A DNA stretch of 12,511 nt from JAEUNJ01 sp052035955 (GTDB lineage Bacteria; Pseudomonadota; Gammaproteobacteria; Burkholderiales; Rhodocyclaceae): assembly GCA_052035955.1 (NCBI GenBank), contig JBPOHD010000085.1, positions 1-12,511 on the forward strand, in the 5' to 3' direction. Position numbers and translations under genes: made by a program. Position 1 is the stretch's first letter. Every line of letters starts with the position of its first letter. Below are positions 1 to 6,832 of the stretch, one piece after another. The notes below the pieces were generated by a model. It had not been told where the DNA came from. It did not search any database and was given only the letters and a program-made list of their open reading frames with translations.

Positions 1-186
1 GGGCACCGCGGCGGCCAGGGCGCGGGATTCCGCAGGCGTCAGGGGCTCGGAAACATCCCCCACGCACCGGGGGGGGGCCGGGGGCCGGGGGCCCGCGGAC
101 ATCGCAGCGCAAATGCGGCGCGGCGGACCCGGCGGGGCGGGCGGCTTCCCGGTCGGAAACGAAGGTGCCACGATGCGGAAGGGCAT
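1..186 (-). CDS. Unrecognised open frame, cut by the left edge
   Basis: I do not recognise this protein. On the minus strand a frame with no stop runs from an ATG at 184-186 to the first base of the window (62 codons). A second in-frame ATG lies at 100-102, followed by 33 more codons. The first 40 residues are rich in Pro, Ala and Arg. The last 20 or so, including SEPLTPAESRALAAAVP, look like ordinary globular protein sequence with normal high-GC codon use. Neither ATG has a clear Shine-Dalgarno sequence, so the start is undecided. The frame lies downstream of the actP terminator on the same strand and would need its own promoter, which I could not identify. A run of nine C on the coding strand falls inside it. 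It could be a real gene start or a chance open frame in GC-rich DNA. Confidence 0.3.
   Translation of the reverse strand, partial: MPFRIVAPSFPTGKPPAPPGPPRRICAAMSAGPRPPAPPRCVGDVSEPLTPAESRALAAAVP
69..91 (+). repeat. G-rich tract, candidate G-quadruplex
   Basis: The plus strand has nine G (69-77), CC, five G (80-84), CC and five G (87-91). The nine-G run can supply two of the four G-tracts needed for an intramolecular quadruplex with one- and two-base loops. Long mononucleotide runs of this kind are prone to slippage and to sequencing errors. Confidence 0.6.
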
Positions 187-241
187 GACTTCGGTATCGG
201 TGGCGCGGATTTCGCCGGCGCAAGGCCGGTCCGCCGGGTCC

Positions 242-272
242 CAATAAAAACGGGCCGCCATTTGGCGGCCCG
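242..272 (-). terminator. Intrinsic terminator of the DUF485-actP operon
   Basis: A perfect 9-bp stem (CGGGCCGCC at 251-259 and GGCGGCCCG at 264-272) with a 4-base loop is followed on the minus strand by TTTTTATT. It lies 38 bases beyond the actP stop codon, in the correct orientation. Confidence 0.88.
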
Positions 273-280
273 AAGGTAGT

Positions 281-300
281 CCGGCGGGCGCTGCCGCCGG
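281..300 (-). other. Hairpin just after the actP stop codon
   Basis: CCGGCGG (281-287) and CCGCCGG (294-300) form a perfect 7-bp stem with a 6-base loop, between the actP stop and the terminator. It has no T-run. It may act as a 3'-end stabilising structure, or be chance in GC-rich DNA. Confidence 0.35.
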
Positions 301-309
301 GACGCTCTA

Positions 310-1965
310 TCAGTGGGCGGAGGCCGAGGCGGCCCCGTAACCGGTCTGCGCCCGCACGTACTGGTCCTCGAAGGCTTCGATTTCCGCCTTTGCGCGGGCC
401 CCGGTCTCCAGCCTGGAGACGAGGAAGGCCATGCCGAAGGCGATCGGCATGGCGAACAGGGCGGGCTGGTCGTAGGGGAACAGGGCCTTCGGGTTGCCCA
501 GCACCGTGACCCACACGGACTTGGAAAAGAGCACGAACAGGACGGCCGAGACGAGGCCGCTGTAGCCTCCGGCGAGGGCTCCCCGGGTCGTCAGTCCCTT
601 CCAGTACATCGAGAGGATCAGCACCGGGAAGTTGGCCGCCGCGGCGATGCCGAAGGCCAGGCCGACCATGAAGGCGACGTTCATCTTCTCGAACAGGATG
701 CCCAGGCCGATGGCGACGATGCCGAGGCCGATGGTGGCGAACTTGGAGACCCGGATTTCCATCGTCTCCGAGGCCTGTCCCTTCATGATCACGCGGGCAT
801 ACAGGTCGTGGGAGATGGCCGAGGCGCCGGCCAGGGCCAGGCCCGACACCACCGCCAGGATGGTGGCGAAGGCAACGGCCGCCAGGAAGCCCAGGAGCAG
901 GTCGCCGCCGACCGCCTTGGCCAGGTGCATGGCGACCATGTTGCCGCCGCCGACGATCTTGCCGCCCAGGGTGCCACCCTCGAAATACTGGGGGTCCTGG
1001 CCGACGATGATGATGGCGCACAGCCCCATCAGGAAGATCACGTTGAAGAAGAATCCGACGAAGCCGGAGGCGTACAGCACCGACTTGCGCGCTTCCTTGG
1101 CATCGGCAACGGTGAAGAATCGCATCAGGATGTGGGGCAGGCCGGCGGTGCCGAACATCAGGCCGAGGCCCAGGGAGATGGCGGTCACCGGGTCGGCCAG
1201 CAGGCTGCCCGGCTGCATCAGCTTCGGTCCCAGCTTATGGACGGCGGTGGCCTTCTCCAGCAGGGTGGTGAAGGAGAAGCCGAACTGGCTCATGGCCAGG
1301 ATCATCACCAGGGTGCCGCCGGAGAGCAGCATGCAGGCCTTGATGATCTGCACCCAGGTGGTGGCGATCATGCCGCCGAAGATGACGTAGACCATCATCA
1401 GGGCGCCAACCACCACGATGGCGATGTTGTACTCCAGGCCGAACAGGAGCTTGATCAACTGGCCGGCGCCGACCATCTGGGCGATCAGGTAGAAGCAGAC
1501 GACGGTCAGCGAGGAGATCGCGGCCATGGTGCGCACCTTGCCCTGGTCGAGGCGGTAGGAGGTGATGTCGGCGAAGGTGAAGCGGCCCAGATTGCGCAGG
1601 CGCTCGGCCATCAGGAACAGGATGATGGGCCAGCCGACGAAGAAGGCGATCATGTAGATGTAGCCGTCGAAACCCTGCGTGTAGGTCATGGCTGTCAGGC
1701 CGAGCAGGGTGGCGGCGGACATGTAGTCGCCGGCAATGGCCAGGCCGTTCTGGAAGCCGGTGATGCCTCCGCCCGCCGTGTAGAAGTCGGCCGTGGATTT
1801 CGTGCGGTTGGCCGCCCAGTAGGTGATCACGAGGGTCAGGCCGACGAACACCAGGAACATCACGATGGCGTGGACGTTGAGGGGCTGCTTGGCGGTCGCC
1901 TCGATGGCGGGCCCGGCGAAGGCGGCGGCGGGGGCGAGCAGGAGGAGCAAGGGGGAGGTCTTCAT
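310..1965 (-). CDS. actP: Cation/acetate symporter ActP (sodium:solute symporter family)
   Basis: This is an inner-membrane permease that imports acetate, and probably other short monocarboxylates, with a cation. The protein is 551 residues, matching the roughly 550 of enterobacterial ActP. It starts with a hydrophobic leader (MKTSPLLLLLAPAAAFAGPA) that looks like the cleaved signal sequence usual in ActP. About 13 membrane segments follow. Family landmarks are visible: GDYMSAATLLG after the second membrane segment (the cation-site region), GLPHILMRFFTV in the middle and the SAISHDLYARV stretch. The ATG at 1963-1965 was chosen because GGAAGGAGG sits 8 bases before it and it gives the normal leader; the frame stays open for another 155 codons upstream, but that part lies in the DUF485 gene and upstream DNA. 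It overlaps the DUF485 gene by four bases (ATGA), so translation is probably coupled. Downstream is a strong terminator. Confidence 0.96.
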   Translation of the reverse strand: MKTSPLLLLLAPAAAFAGPAIEATAKQPLNVHAIVMFLVFVGLTLVITYWAANRTKSTADFYTAGGGITGFQNGLAIAGDYMSAATLLGLTAMTYTQGFDGYIYMIAFFVGWPIILFLMAERLRNLGRFTFADITSYRLDQGKVRTMAAISSLTVVCFYLIAQMVGAGQLIKLLFGLEYNIAIVVVGALMMVYVIFGGMIATTWVQIIKACMLLSGGTLVMILAMSQFGFSFTTLLEKATAVHKLGPKLMQPGSLLADPVTAISLGLGLMFGTAGLPHILMRFFTVADAKEARKSVLYASGFVGFFFNVIFLMGLCAIIIVGQDPQYFEGGTLGGKIVGGGNMVAMHLAKAVGGDLLLGFLAAVAFATILAVVSGLALAGASAISHDLYARVIMKGQASETMEIRVSKFATIGLGIVAIGLGILFEKMNVAFMVGLAFGIAAAANFPVLILSMYWKGLTTRGALAGGYSGLVSAVLFVLFSKSVWVTVLGNPKALFPYDQPALFAMPIAFGMAFLVSRLETGARAKAEIEAFEDQYVRAQTGYGAASASAH

Positions 1966-2294
1966 TGCCGGGCCTCCTTCCAGGCTTCGTTGATCAGTTC
2001 GCGGGTCATGGCGTCGAACTCCGTGTTGGCGCGGCGGACGTAAAGTGCGGTCAGCAGCCAGAAGAAGACGAACATCCCCAGGCCGGCGACGAAGCCCACG
2101 GTTACCAGGGATCCTTCGGCCACCGGCGTTCCCAGGGATGCCGGCTGGAAGGCCACCACCAGTACGAAGCCATAGAAGATGACCAGCACGATGGCGGCAA
2201 GGGTCCAGGCAAAGCGGCCCCGCCTTTCCACCAGTTCCCGGAATCTTGGATTCCCGCGAATCCTCGCCGTTACTGCGTCCTGCAGATTCTGCAT
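1962..2294 (-). CDS. DUF485 small inner-membrane protein, ActP partner
   Basis: This is a 110-residue protein of the DUF485 family (E. coli YjcH type), nearly always encoded directly before actP. Its biochemical role is unknown; by context it supports acetate transport. A soluble basic N-terminus (residues 1-28) is followed by two membrane helices at about 29-49 and 62-86, then a charged C-terminal tail. I chose the ATG at 2292-2294 because GGGAGTG lies 8 bases upstream and this gives the family length; an earlier in-frame ATG at 2340-2342 would place the coding sequence inside the aceA terminator and its T-run. The stop codon shares bases with the actP start. Confidence 0.92.
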   Translation of the reverse strand: MQNLQDAVTARIRGNPRFRELVERRGRFAWTLAAIVLVIFYGFVLVVAFQPASLGTPVAEGSLVTVGFVAGLGMFVFFWLLTALYVRRANTEFDAMTRELINEAWKEARQ

Positions 2295-2319
2295 TTCGAA
2301 CACTCCCGTTCTTTTCGTC

Positions 2320-2357
2320 AAAAAAAAGGACCACCCCGACATCTCCTGGGTGGTCCT
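2320..2357 (-). terminator. Intrinsic terminator after aceA, in the leader of DUF485-actP
   Basis: A 9-bp perfect stem (GGACCACCC at 2328-2336 with GGGTGGTCC at 2348-2356) and an 11-base loop is followed on the minus strand by eight T. The T-run ends only 25 bases before the DUF485 start codon, so the same element ends aceA transcripts and limits read-through into the acetate transport genes. Confidence 0.85.
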
Positions 2358-2402
2358 GCTCCACTCCCTCGTGGTCGAGGGTTATATGGGTCGGTGCAAC
2401 TT

Positions 2403-2426
2403 GCGGCCCCGCGAGGGCGGGGCCGC
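2403..2426 (-). other. GC-rich hairpin directly after the aceA stop
   Basis: GCGGCCCCGC (2403-2412) and GCGGGGCCGC (2417-2426) form a perfect 10-bp stem with a 4-base loop, 5 bases beyond the aceA stop codon. No T-run follows on either strand. It is probably a 3'-protecting structure on aceA mRNA; the true terminator lies further downstream. Confidence 0.55.
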
Positions 2427-2431
2427 GCACG

Positions 2432-3742
2432 TCAATGGAACTGCTCTTCCTCGGTCGAGCCGGTGAGGGCCTTGACGCTGGAGGTGCCGCCCTGGATGAC
2501 GGTGGTGACGTCGTCGAAGTAGCCGACGCCGACTTCCTGCTGGTGGGACACGAAGGTGTAGCCCTGTTCGCGGGCCTTGAACTCGGGTTCCTGCACCATG
2601 TCGACGTAGTGCTTCATGCCTTCGCCGCGGGCGTAGGCATGGGCGAACTGGAAGGTGTTGAACCAGTTGATGTGGATGCCGGCCAGGGTGATGAACTGGT
2701 ACTTGTAGCCGAGCGCGGAGAGCTCGTCCTGGAACTTGGCGATGGTCTTGTCGTCCAGGTTCTTCCTCCAGTTGAAGGAGGGCGAGCAGTTGTAGGACAG
2801 CAGCTTGCCCGGGCAGGCGGCCAGCACGGCCTGGGCGAACTCGCGGGCGAAGCCGATGTCCGGCTTGCCGGTCTCGCACCACACCAGGTCCGCATAGGGG
2901 GCATAGGCGACGCCGCGGCTGATGGACTGCTCGAGGCCGTTCTTGACGCGGTAGAAGCCTTCCTGGGTCCGTTCGCCGGTGAGGAAGGGCTTGTCGTTGG
3001 CATCGTGGTCGGAGGTCAGCAGGTTGGCGGCCTCGGCATCGGTACGGGCCAGCACGATGGTGGGCACGCCCATCACGTCGGCGGCGAAGCGGGCGGCGAT
3101 CAGCTTCTCGACGGCCTCGTTGGTCGGCACCAGGACCTTGCCGCCCATGTGGCCGCACTTCTTGACGGCGGCGAGCTGGTCCTCGAAATGCACGCCCGCG
3201 GCGCCGGCGGCGATCATGTTCTTCATCAGCTCGAAGGCGTTCAGCACGCCGCCGAAACCTGCTTCGGCATCGGCGACGATGGGCAGGAAGAAGTCCACGT
3301 AGTCCTTGTCGCCCGGGCCGATGCCGCGGGACCACTGGATCTCGTCGGCGCGCTTGAAGGTGTTGTTGATGCGGCGGACCATGGTGGGGACCGAGTCGTA
3401 GGCGTACAGGGACTGGTCGGGGTACATGGTCTCGGAGGTGTTGCCGTCGGCGGCGACCTGCCAGCCGGACAGGTAGACGGCTTCCAGGCCGGCTTTCGCC
3501 TGCTGCATGGCCTGGCCGGCGGTGATGGCGCCGAAGGCGTTCACGTAACCCTTCTTGGCCTCGCCATTCACCAGGCGCCAGAGCTTCTCGGCGCCGCGCT
3601 TGGCCAGCGTGTGCTCGATGGGCACGGAACCGCGCAGGCGGACGACGTCCTCGGCGCTATAACCGCGCTTGACGCCCTTCCAGCGGGGGTTGGTGGCCCA
3701 GTCCTTTTCGAGGGCGGTGACTTGTGCTTTGCGATCGGTCAT
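2432..3742 (-). CDS. aceA: Isocitrate lyase AceA
   Basis: The enzyme cleaves isocitrate to glyoxylate and succinate, the first step of the glyoxylate bypass used for growth on acetate and other two-carbon sources. The protein is 436 residues, close to the 434 of E. coli AceA. The signature KKCGH is at residues 194-198, with catalytic Cys196. Substrate and metal sites are visible: SGWQ at 92-95, ADAEAGFGG at 157-165, and NCSPSFNW in the C-terminal half. The ATG at 3740-3742 is preceded by AGAGGAA at the right distance. The gene is single, with its own promoter and palindrome-rich upstream region, and is followed by a hairpin and a terminator. Malate synthase, the next enzyme of the bypass, is not in this window. 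Its competitor for isocitrate, icd, and the switch kinase aceK lie about 4-6 kb away. Confidence 0.97.
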   Translation of the reverse strand: MTDRKAQVTALEKDWATNPRWKGVKRGYSAEDVVRLRGSVPIEHTLAKRGAEKLWRLVNGEAKKGYVNAFGAITAGQAMQQAKAGLEAVYLSGWQVAADGNTSETMYPDQSLYAYDSVPTMVRRINNTFKRADEIQWSRGIGPGDKDYVDFFLPIVADAEAGFGGVLNAFELMKNMIAAGAAGVHFEDQLAAVKKCGHMGGKVLVPTNEAVEKLIAARFAADVMGVPTIVLARTDAEAANLLTSDHDANDKPFLTGERTQEGFYRVKNGLEQSISRGVAYAPYADLVWCETGKPDIGFAREFAQAVLAACPGKLLSYNCSPSFNWRKNLDDKTIAKFQDELSALGYKYQFITLAGIHINWFNTFQFAHAYARGEGMKHYVDMVQEPEFKAREQGYTFVSHQQEVGVGYFDDVTTVIQGGTSSVKALTGSTEEEQFH

Positions 3743-3831
3743 TTTCGGATTCCTCTGCGAATGGTCATGAAACCGAAGTCTCCGGGGCGAGCCCCCTTGC
3801 GGCCCGCGGCCTCCCGGCTTCGATGGACGCC

Positions 3832-3860
3832 ATTCTAATGAGGATCGTGCGCAGCAGCAA
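3832..3860 (-). promoter_or_regulatory. Predicted sigma-70 promoter of aceA
   Basis: On the minus strand TTGCTG (3855-3860) and TAGAAT (3832-3837) are separated by exactly 17 bases. The -10 matches consensus at 5 of 6 positions, the -35 at 3 of 6. Transcription would start near 3825, giving an untranslated leader of about 80 nt. The weak -35 would suit an activated promoter. Confidence 0.6.
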
Positions 3861-3863
3861 TAG

Positions 3864-3875
3864 TCTTATATAAGA
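3864..3875. promoter_or_regulatory. Palindrome TCTTATATAAGA abutting the aceA -35
   Basis: This is a perfect 12-bp palindrome centred about 44 bases upstream of the predicted aceA start, directly next to the -35 box. A related copy lies at 3982-3995. It is a candidate operator for an unidentified regulator. Confidence 0.45.
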
Positions 3876-3899
3876 GTGGATCAATTTTTTTTCGTATAT

Positions 3900-3917
3900 G
3901 AAACAATTTGTTGTTTC
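3900..3917. promoter_or_regulatory. Inverted repeat GAAACAA-N4-TTGTTTC upstream of aceA
   Basis: Seven-base arms are perfectly complementary around TTTG, centred about 83 bases upstream of the predicted aceA start. The arm and spacer sizes suit a dimeric helix-turn-helix regulator. The regulator is not encoded in the window. Confidence 0.5.
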
Positions 3918-3933
3918 AACTATTGCGCATCAT

Positions 3934-3959
3934 GAAATGCATTTCCGGCCACCGGTGGC
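3934..3959. promoter_or_regulatory. Two adjacent 12-bp palindromes, GAAATGCATTTC and GCCACCGGTGGC
   Basis: Both are perfect palindromes (3934-3945 and 3948-3959), two bases apart, in the aceA upstream region. The first shares GAAA...TTTC ends with the inverted repeat at 3900-3917. The second could also form a hairpin in the tail of the rraA transcript, but no T-run follows on the minus strand, so I do not call it a terminator. Confidence 0.4.
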
Positions 3960-3981
3960 AAAATACAATGCACTGCACACA

Positions 3982-3995
3982 TCTCATATATAAGA
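3982..3995. repeat. Second copy of the TATATAAGA element
   Basis: TCTCATATATAAGA pairs with itself at six of seven positions. It repeats TATATAAGA, present also at 3867-3875, exactly 120 bases away. It lies just past the rraA stop codon, at the far end of the AT-rich region upstream of aceA. Confidence 0.4.
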
Positions 3996-4002
3996 CATAA
4001 GT

Positions 4003-4497
4003 TCAGGGTTCCAGGGCGGTGCGACTGACCAATACCCCGTCTTCGTCCGCGTAGAGCCACTCGCCGGGGTGGAAGGTCACACCGCCGAACGTCACGGGAA
4101 CGTCGGCCTCGCCCACGTTCTTCTTGACCGTCTTTTGCGGGTGGGTGGCCAGGGCGAACACTCCCAGTTCCATGCCGCCGATGGCCCGCGAGTCGCGGAT
4201 GCAACCGTAGACGACGATCCCCGACCATCCGTTCTTGACCCCCAGGGCGGCCAGTTGGTCCCCCACGACGGCCCGGCGAAGGCTGCCGCCGCCGTCGACG
4301 ACGAGCACCCGTCCGGCGCCGGGTTGTTCGAGGGCCTTGCGCACGAGGGAGTTGTCCTCGAAGAGCTTGAGGGTTGCGATGGGGCCGCAAAAGGCGGCAC
4401 GGCCGCCGTAGGAGCGGAACATGGGGGCGACGACCCGCAAATCGCTGCCTATGGATTCCTCGTGGGCGTCGCAAAGGTCGGTGGTCAGGAAGTCCAT
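4003..4497 (-). CDS. rraA: RraA family protein (RNase E activity regulator or 4-hydroxy-4-methyl-2-oxoglutarate aldolase type)
   Basis: The 164-residue protein matches the RraA family over its full length. In E. coli RraA binds RNase E and inhibits its activity; related proteins in other proteobacteria are metal-dependent aldolases and oxaloacetate decarboxylases. A GD at residues 79-80 and an RD at 101-102 are spaced with 20 residues between Asp80 and Arg101, the arrangement tied to the aldolase active site. VVYGCIRDSRAIGG and GEWLYADEDGVLVS are further family stretches. Sequence alone does not choose between RNA turnover and catalysis. The ATG at 4495-4497 has AAAGG 8 bases upstream. It follows clpA on the same strand across a terminator and precedes aceA. 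Confidence 0.88.
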   Translation of the reverse strand: MDFLTTDLCDAHEESIGSDLRVVAPMFRSYGGRAAFCGPIATLKLFEDNSLVRKALEQPGAGRVLVVDGGGSLRRAVVGDQLAALGVKNGWSGIVVYGCIRDSRAIGGMELGVFALATHPQKTVKKNVGEADVPVTFGGVTFHPGEWLYADEDGVLVSRTALEP

Positions 4498-4514
4498 GGT
4501 GTGGGCCTTTCAGG

Positions 4515-4554
4515 AAAAGGGAAAACAAACGGCCAGCGATCGCGCGCTGGCCGT
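4515..4554 (-). terminator. Terminator after clpA, just ahead of rraA
   Basis: ACGGCCAGCG (4529-4538) and CGCTGGCCGT (4545-4554) form a perfect 10-bp stem with a 6-base loop, followed on the minus strand by the T-rich tail TTGTTTTCCCTTTT. The tail ends 17 bases before the rraA start codon and runs into its ribosome binding site region. Confidence 0.75.
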
Positions 4555-4571
4555 CGGGAAGGGAGGGGGCG

Positions 4572-6830
4572 TCAGACGGGCTGGGTGGCGGCTTCCTCGA
4601 ATTCCAGCTTGACCTTCGCGTCGGCATCGATGTCGATGGTCACTCGTCCGCCATGGGCCAGGCGGCCGAACAGCAACTCGTCGGCGAGGGCGGAGCGGAT
4701 GGTGTCCTGGATCAGGCGGGCCATCGGGCGGGCTCCCATCAGCGGATCGAAGCCCTTCTCGGCCAACCAGGCCCGCAGCGCATCGGTGAATACGCACTCG
4801 ACCTTCTTTTCGTGGAGCTGTCCCTCGAGCTGCATCAGGAACTTGTCCACCACCCGCAGGATCACCTCGCTGTCCAGGGCCTTGAAGGAGATGGTCCCGT
4901 CGAGCCGGTTGCGGAACTCGGGCGTGAACATGCGCTTGATGTCCGCCATCTCGTCGCCGGCCTGCTTCGTGGCGGTGAAGCCCATGGTCGGCTTCTGCAG
5001 GGCCTCGGCGCCGGCGTTGGTGGTCATGACCAGCACCACGTTTCGGAAGTCCGCCTTGCGCCCGTTGTTGTCCGTGAGGGTCCCGTGGTCCATCACCTGC
5101 AGCAGGATGCCGAAGATGTCGGGGTGGGCCTTCTCGATCTCGTCCATCAGCAGCACGGCATGGGGTTTCTTGGTCACCGCCTCCGTGAGCTGGCCCCCCT
5201 GGTCGAAGCCGACGTAGCCGGGCGGCGCGCCGATCAGGCGCGACACGGCGTGGCGCTCCATGTACTCGGACATGTCGAAGCGGATCAGTTCGATGCCCAT
5301 GCAATAGGCAAGCTGGCGGGCGACCTCGGTCTTGCCGACGCCGGTGGGGCCGGAGAAGAGGAAGCAACCGATCGGCTTCTGCGGGTTGCCGAGGCCCGAG
5401 CGGGACATCTTGATGGCCTGGGCCAGGGCGGCGATGGCCGGATCCTGGCCGAAAACCACCGTCTTCAGGTCGCGTTCCAGGTTCTTAAGGGCCGACCGGT
5501 CGTCGGCGGAGACGTGTTGCGGCGGGATGCGGGCGATCTTGGCGACGATCTCCTCGATCTCCTGCTTGCCGATCACCTTCTTCTGCCGCGACTTGGGCAG
5601 GATGCGCTTGGCGGCACCGGCCTCGTCGATGACGTCGATCGCCTTGTCGGGGAGGTGGCGGTCGTTGATGTACTTGGACGACAGTTCGGCGGCGCTCGAG
5701 ATGGCCGCCGTCGAATACTTGACGCCATGGTGCTCCTCGAAGCGCGACTTGAGGCCGCGCAGGATGGAGACCGTCTCCTCCACCGAGGGCTCGTTGACGT
5801 CGATCTTCTGGAAACGCCGGGACAGGGCATGGTCCTTCTCGAAGACGCCGCGGTATTCGTTGTAGGTGGTCGCGCCGATGCACTTCAGGGCGCCCGACGA
5901 AAGGGCAGGCTTGAGCAGGTTCGATGCGTCCAGGGTGCCGCCGGAGGCCGCGCCGGCGCCGATCAGCGTGTGGATCTCGTCGATGAACAGGATGGCGTTC
6001 GGGTTCTCGAGCAGTTGCTTGAGGACGGCCTTGAGGCGCTGCTCGAAGTCGCCGCGGTACTTTGTGCCGGCCAGCAGCGAGCCCATGTCAAGGGCATAGA
6101 CGGTGGCGTTGGCGAGGATCTCCGGGACGCGGCCTTCCACGATGTGGCGCGCCAGGCCTTCGGCAATGGCGGTCTTCCCGACGCCGGCCTCGCCGACCAG
6201 GAGCGGGTTGTTCTTGCGCCGGCGGCAGAGGGTCTGGATGACCCGCTCGAGTTCCTTGTCGCGCCCTATCAGGGGGTCGATCTTGCCGGTCAGGGCGGCC
6301 TGATTGAGGTTCTGGGTGTAGCTCTCCAGGGCACCGCCCTTTTCGCCGCCGTCGGCTTCCTGCTCCTGCGCCTCCTCCGGCTTGGCGGTCCCCTGGGGCG
6401 TCTTGGTGATGCCATGGGAGATGAAATTCACCACGTCCAGTCGGGAGACGCCTTGCCGCTGAAGGAAATAGACCGCGTGGGAATCCTTCTCGCCGTAGAT
6501 GGCGACCAGTACGTTGGCGCCGGTCACCTCCTTCTTTCCGGAGGACTGGACATGCAGGATGGCGCGCTGGATGACGCGCTGGAAGCCGAGCGTCGGCTGG
6601 GTGTCGATTTCCTGCGAGCCCGACACGGTCGGCGTGTGCTCATTGACGAAGTTGGTCAACTCGCGTCGCAGCTCCTCGATATTGGCTGCGCACGCGCGCA
6701 GCACCTCGGCAGCGGAGGGATTGTCCAGCAGCGCCAGGAGCAGGTGCTCGACGGTGATGAACTCGTGGCGCTTCTGTCGGGCTTCCACGAAGGCCATGTG
6801 CAGGCTGACTTCAAGTTCCTGGGCGATCAT
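4572..6830 (-). CDS. clpA: ATP-dependent Clp protease ATP-binding subunit ClpA
   Basis: This is an AAA+ unfoldase that feeds substrates, including those delivered by ClpS, into the ClpP peptidase in the cytoplasm. The protein is 752 residues (E. coli ClpA 758). Order: N-terminal Clp repeat domain (about 1-140), a charged Glu/Gln linker (about 145-165), first AAA+ module with Walker A GEAGVGKT (213-220) and Walker B LFIDEI (281-286), second module with Walker A GPTGVGKT (494-501) and Walker B LLMDEI (560-565), then the C-terminal small domain. The short linker and lack of a coiled-coil middle domain separate it from ClpB and ClpC. MGF at 616-618 sits where the IGL ClpP-docking loop of ClpA is expected. 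I chose the ATG at 6828-6830 (GGAGGAAG upstream, ClpA-like MIAQELE start) over one 8 codons earlier. It begins two bases after the clpS stop. Confidence 0.97.
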   Translation of the reverse strand: MIAQELEVSLHMAFVEARQKRHEFITVEHLLLALLDNPSAAEVLRACAANIEELRRELTNFVNEHTPTVSGSQEIDTQPTLGFQRVIQRAILHVQSSGKKEVTGANVLVAIYGEKDSHAVYFLQRQGVSRLDVVNFISHGITKTPQGTAKPEEAQEQEADGGEKGGALESYTQNLNQAALTGKIDPLIGRDKELERVIQTLCRRRKNNPLLVGEAGVGKTAIAEGLARHIVEGRVPEILANATVYALDMGSLLAGTKYRGDFEQRLKAVLKQLLENPNAILFIDEIHTLIGAGAASGGTLDASNLLKPALSSGALKCIGATTYNEYRGVFEKDHALSRRFQKIDVNEPSVEETVSILRGLKSRFEEHHGVKYSTAAISSAAELSSKYINDRHLPDKAIDVIDEAGAAKRILPKSRQKKVIGKQEIEEIVAKIARIPPQHVSADDRSALKNLERDLKTVVFGQDPAIAALAQAIKMSRSGLGNPQKPIGCFLFSGPTGVGKTEVARQLAYCMGIELIRFDMSEYMERHAVSRLIGAPPGYVGFDQGGQLTEAVTKKPHAVLLMDEIEKAHPDIFGILLQVMDHGTLTDNNGRKADFRNVVLVMTTNAGAEALQKPTMGFTATKQAGDEMADIKRMFTPEFRNRLDGTISFKALDSEVILRVVDKFLMQLEGQLHEKKVECVFTDALRAWLAEKGFDPLMGARPMARLIQDTIRSALADELLFGRLAHGGRVTIDIDADAKVKLEFEEAATQPV

Positions 6831-6832
6831 TG

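Noticed and set aside
173..247. Plus-strand 24-codon open frame with GAAGG ahead of its ATG
   Set aside because: It is too short to judge, its stop falls in the actP terminator tail, it has no promoter, and the peptide has no recognisable feature.
313..2043. Long plus-strand open frame (576 codons) opposite actP
   Set aside because: It is rich in Gly, Asp, His and Gln in the way antisense frames of GC-rich genes are, and the minus strand carries a clear full-length ActP with a ribosome site and terminator.
2294..2323. TTGACG with CGAAAT 17 bases later as a DUF485-actP promoter
   Set aside because: The -10 would overlap the start codon, so the transcript would lack the ribosome site and the beginning of the gene.
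3948..3959. GCCACCGGTGGC as the rraA terminator
   Set aside because: There is no T-run after it on the minus strand and the palindrome leaves no room for a loop.
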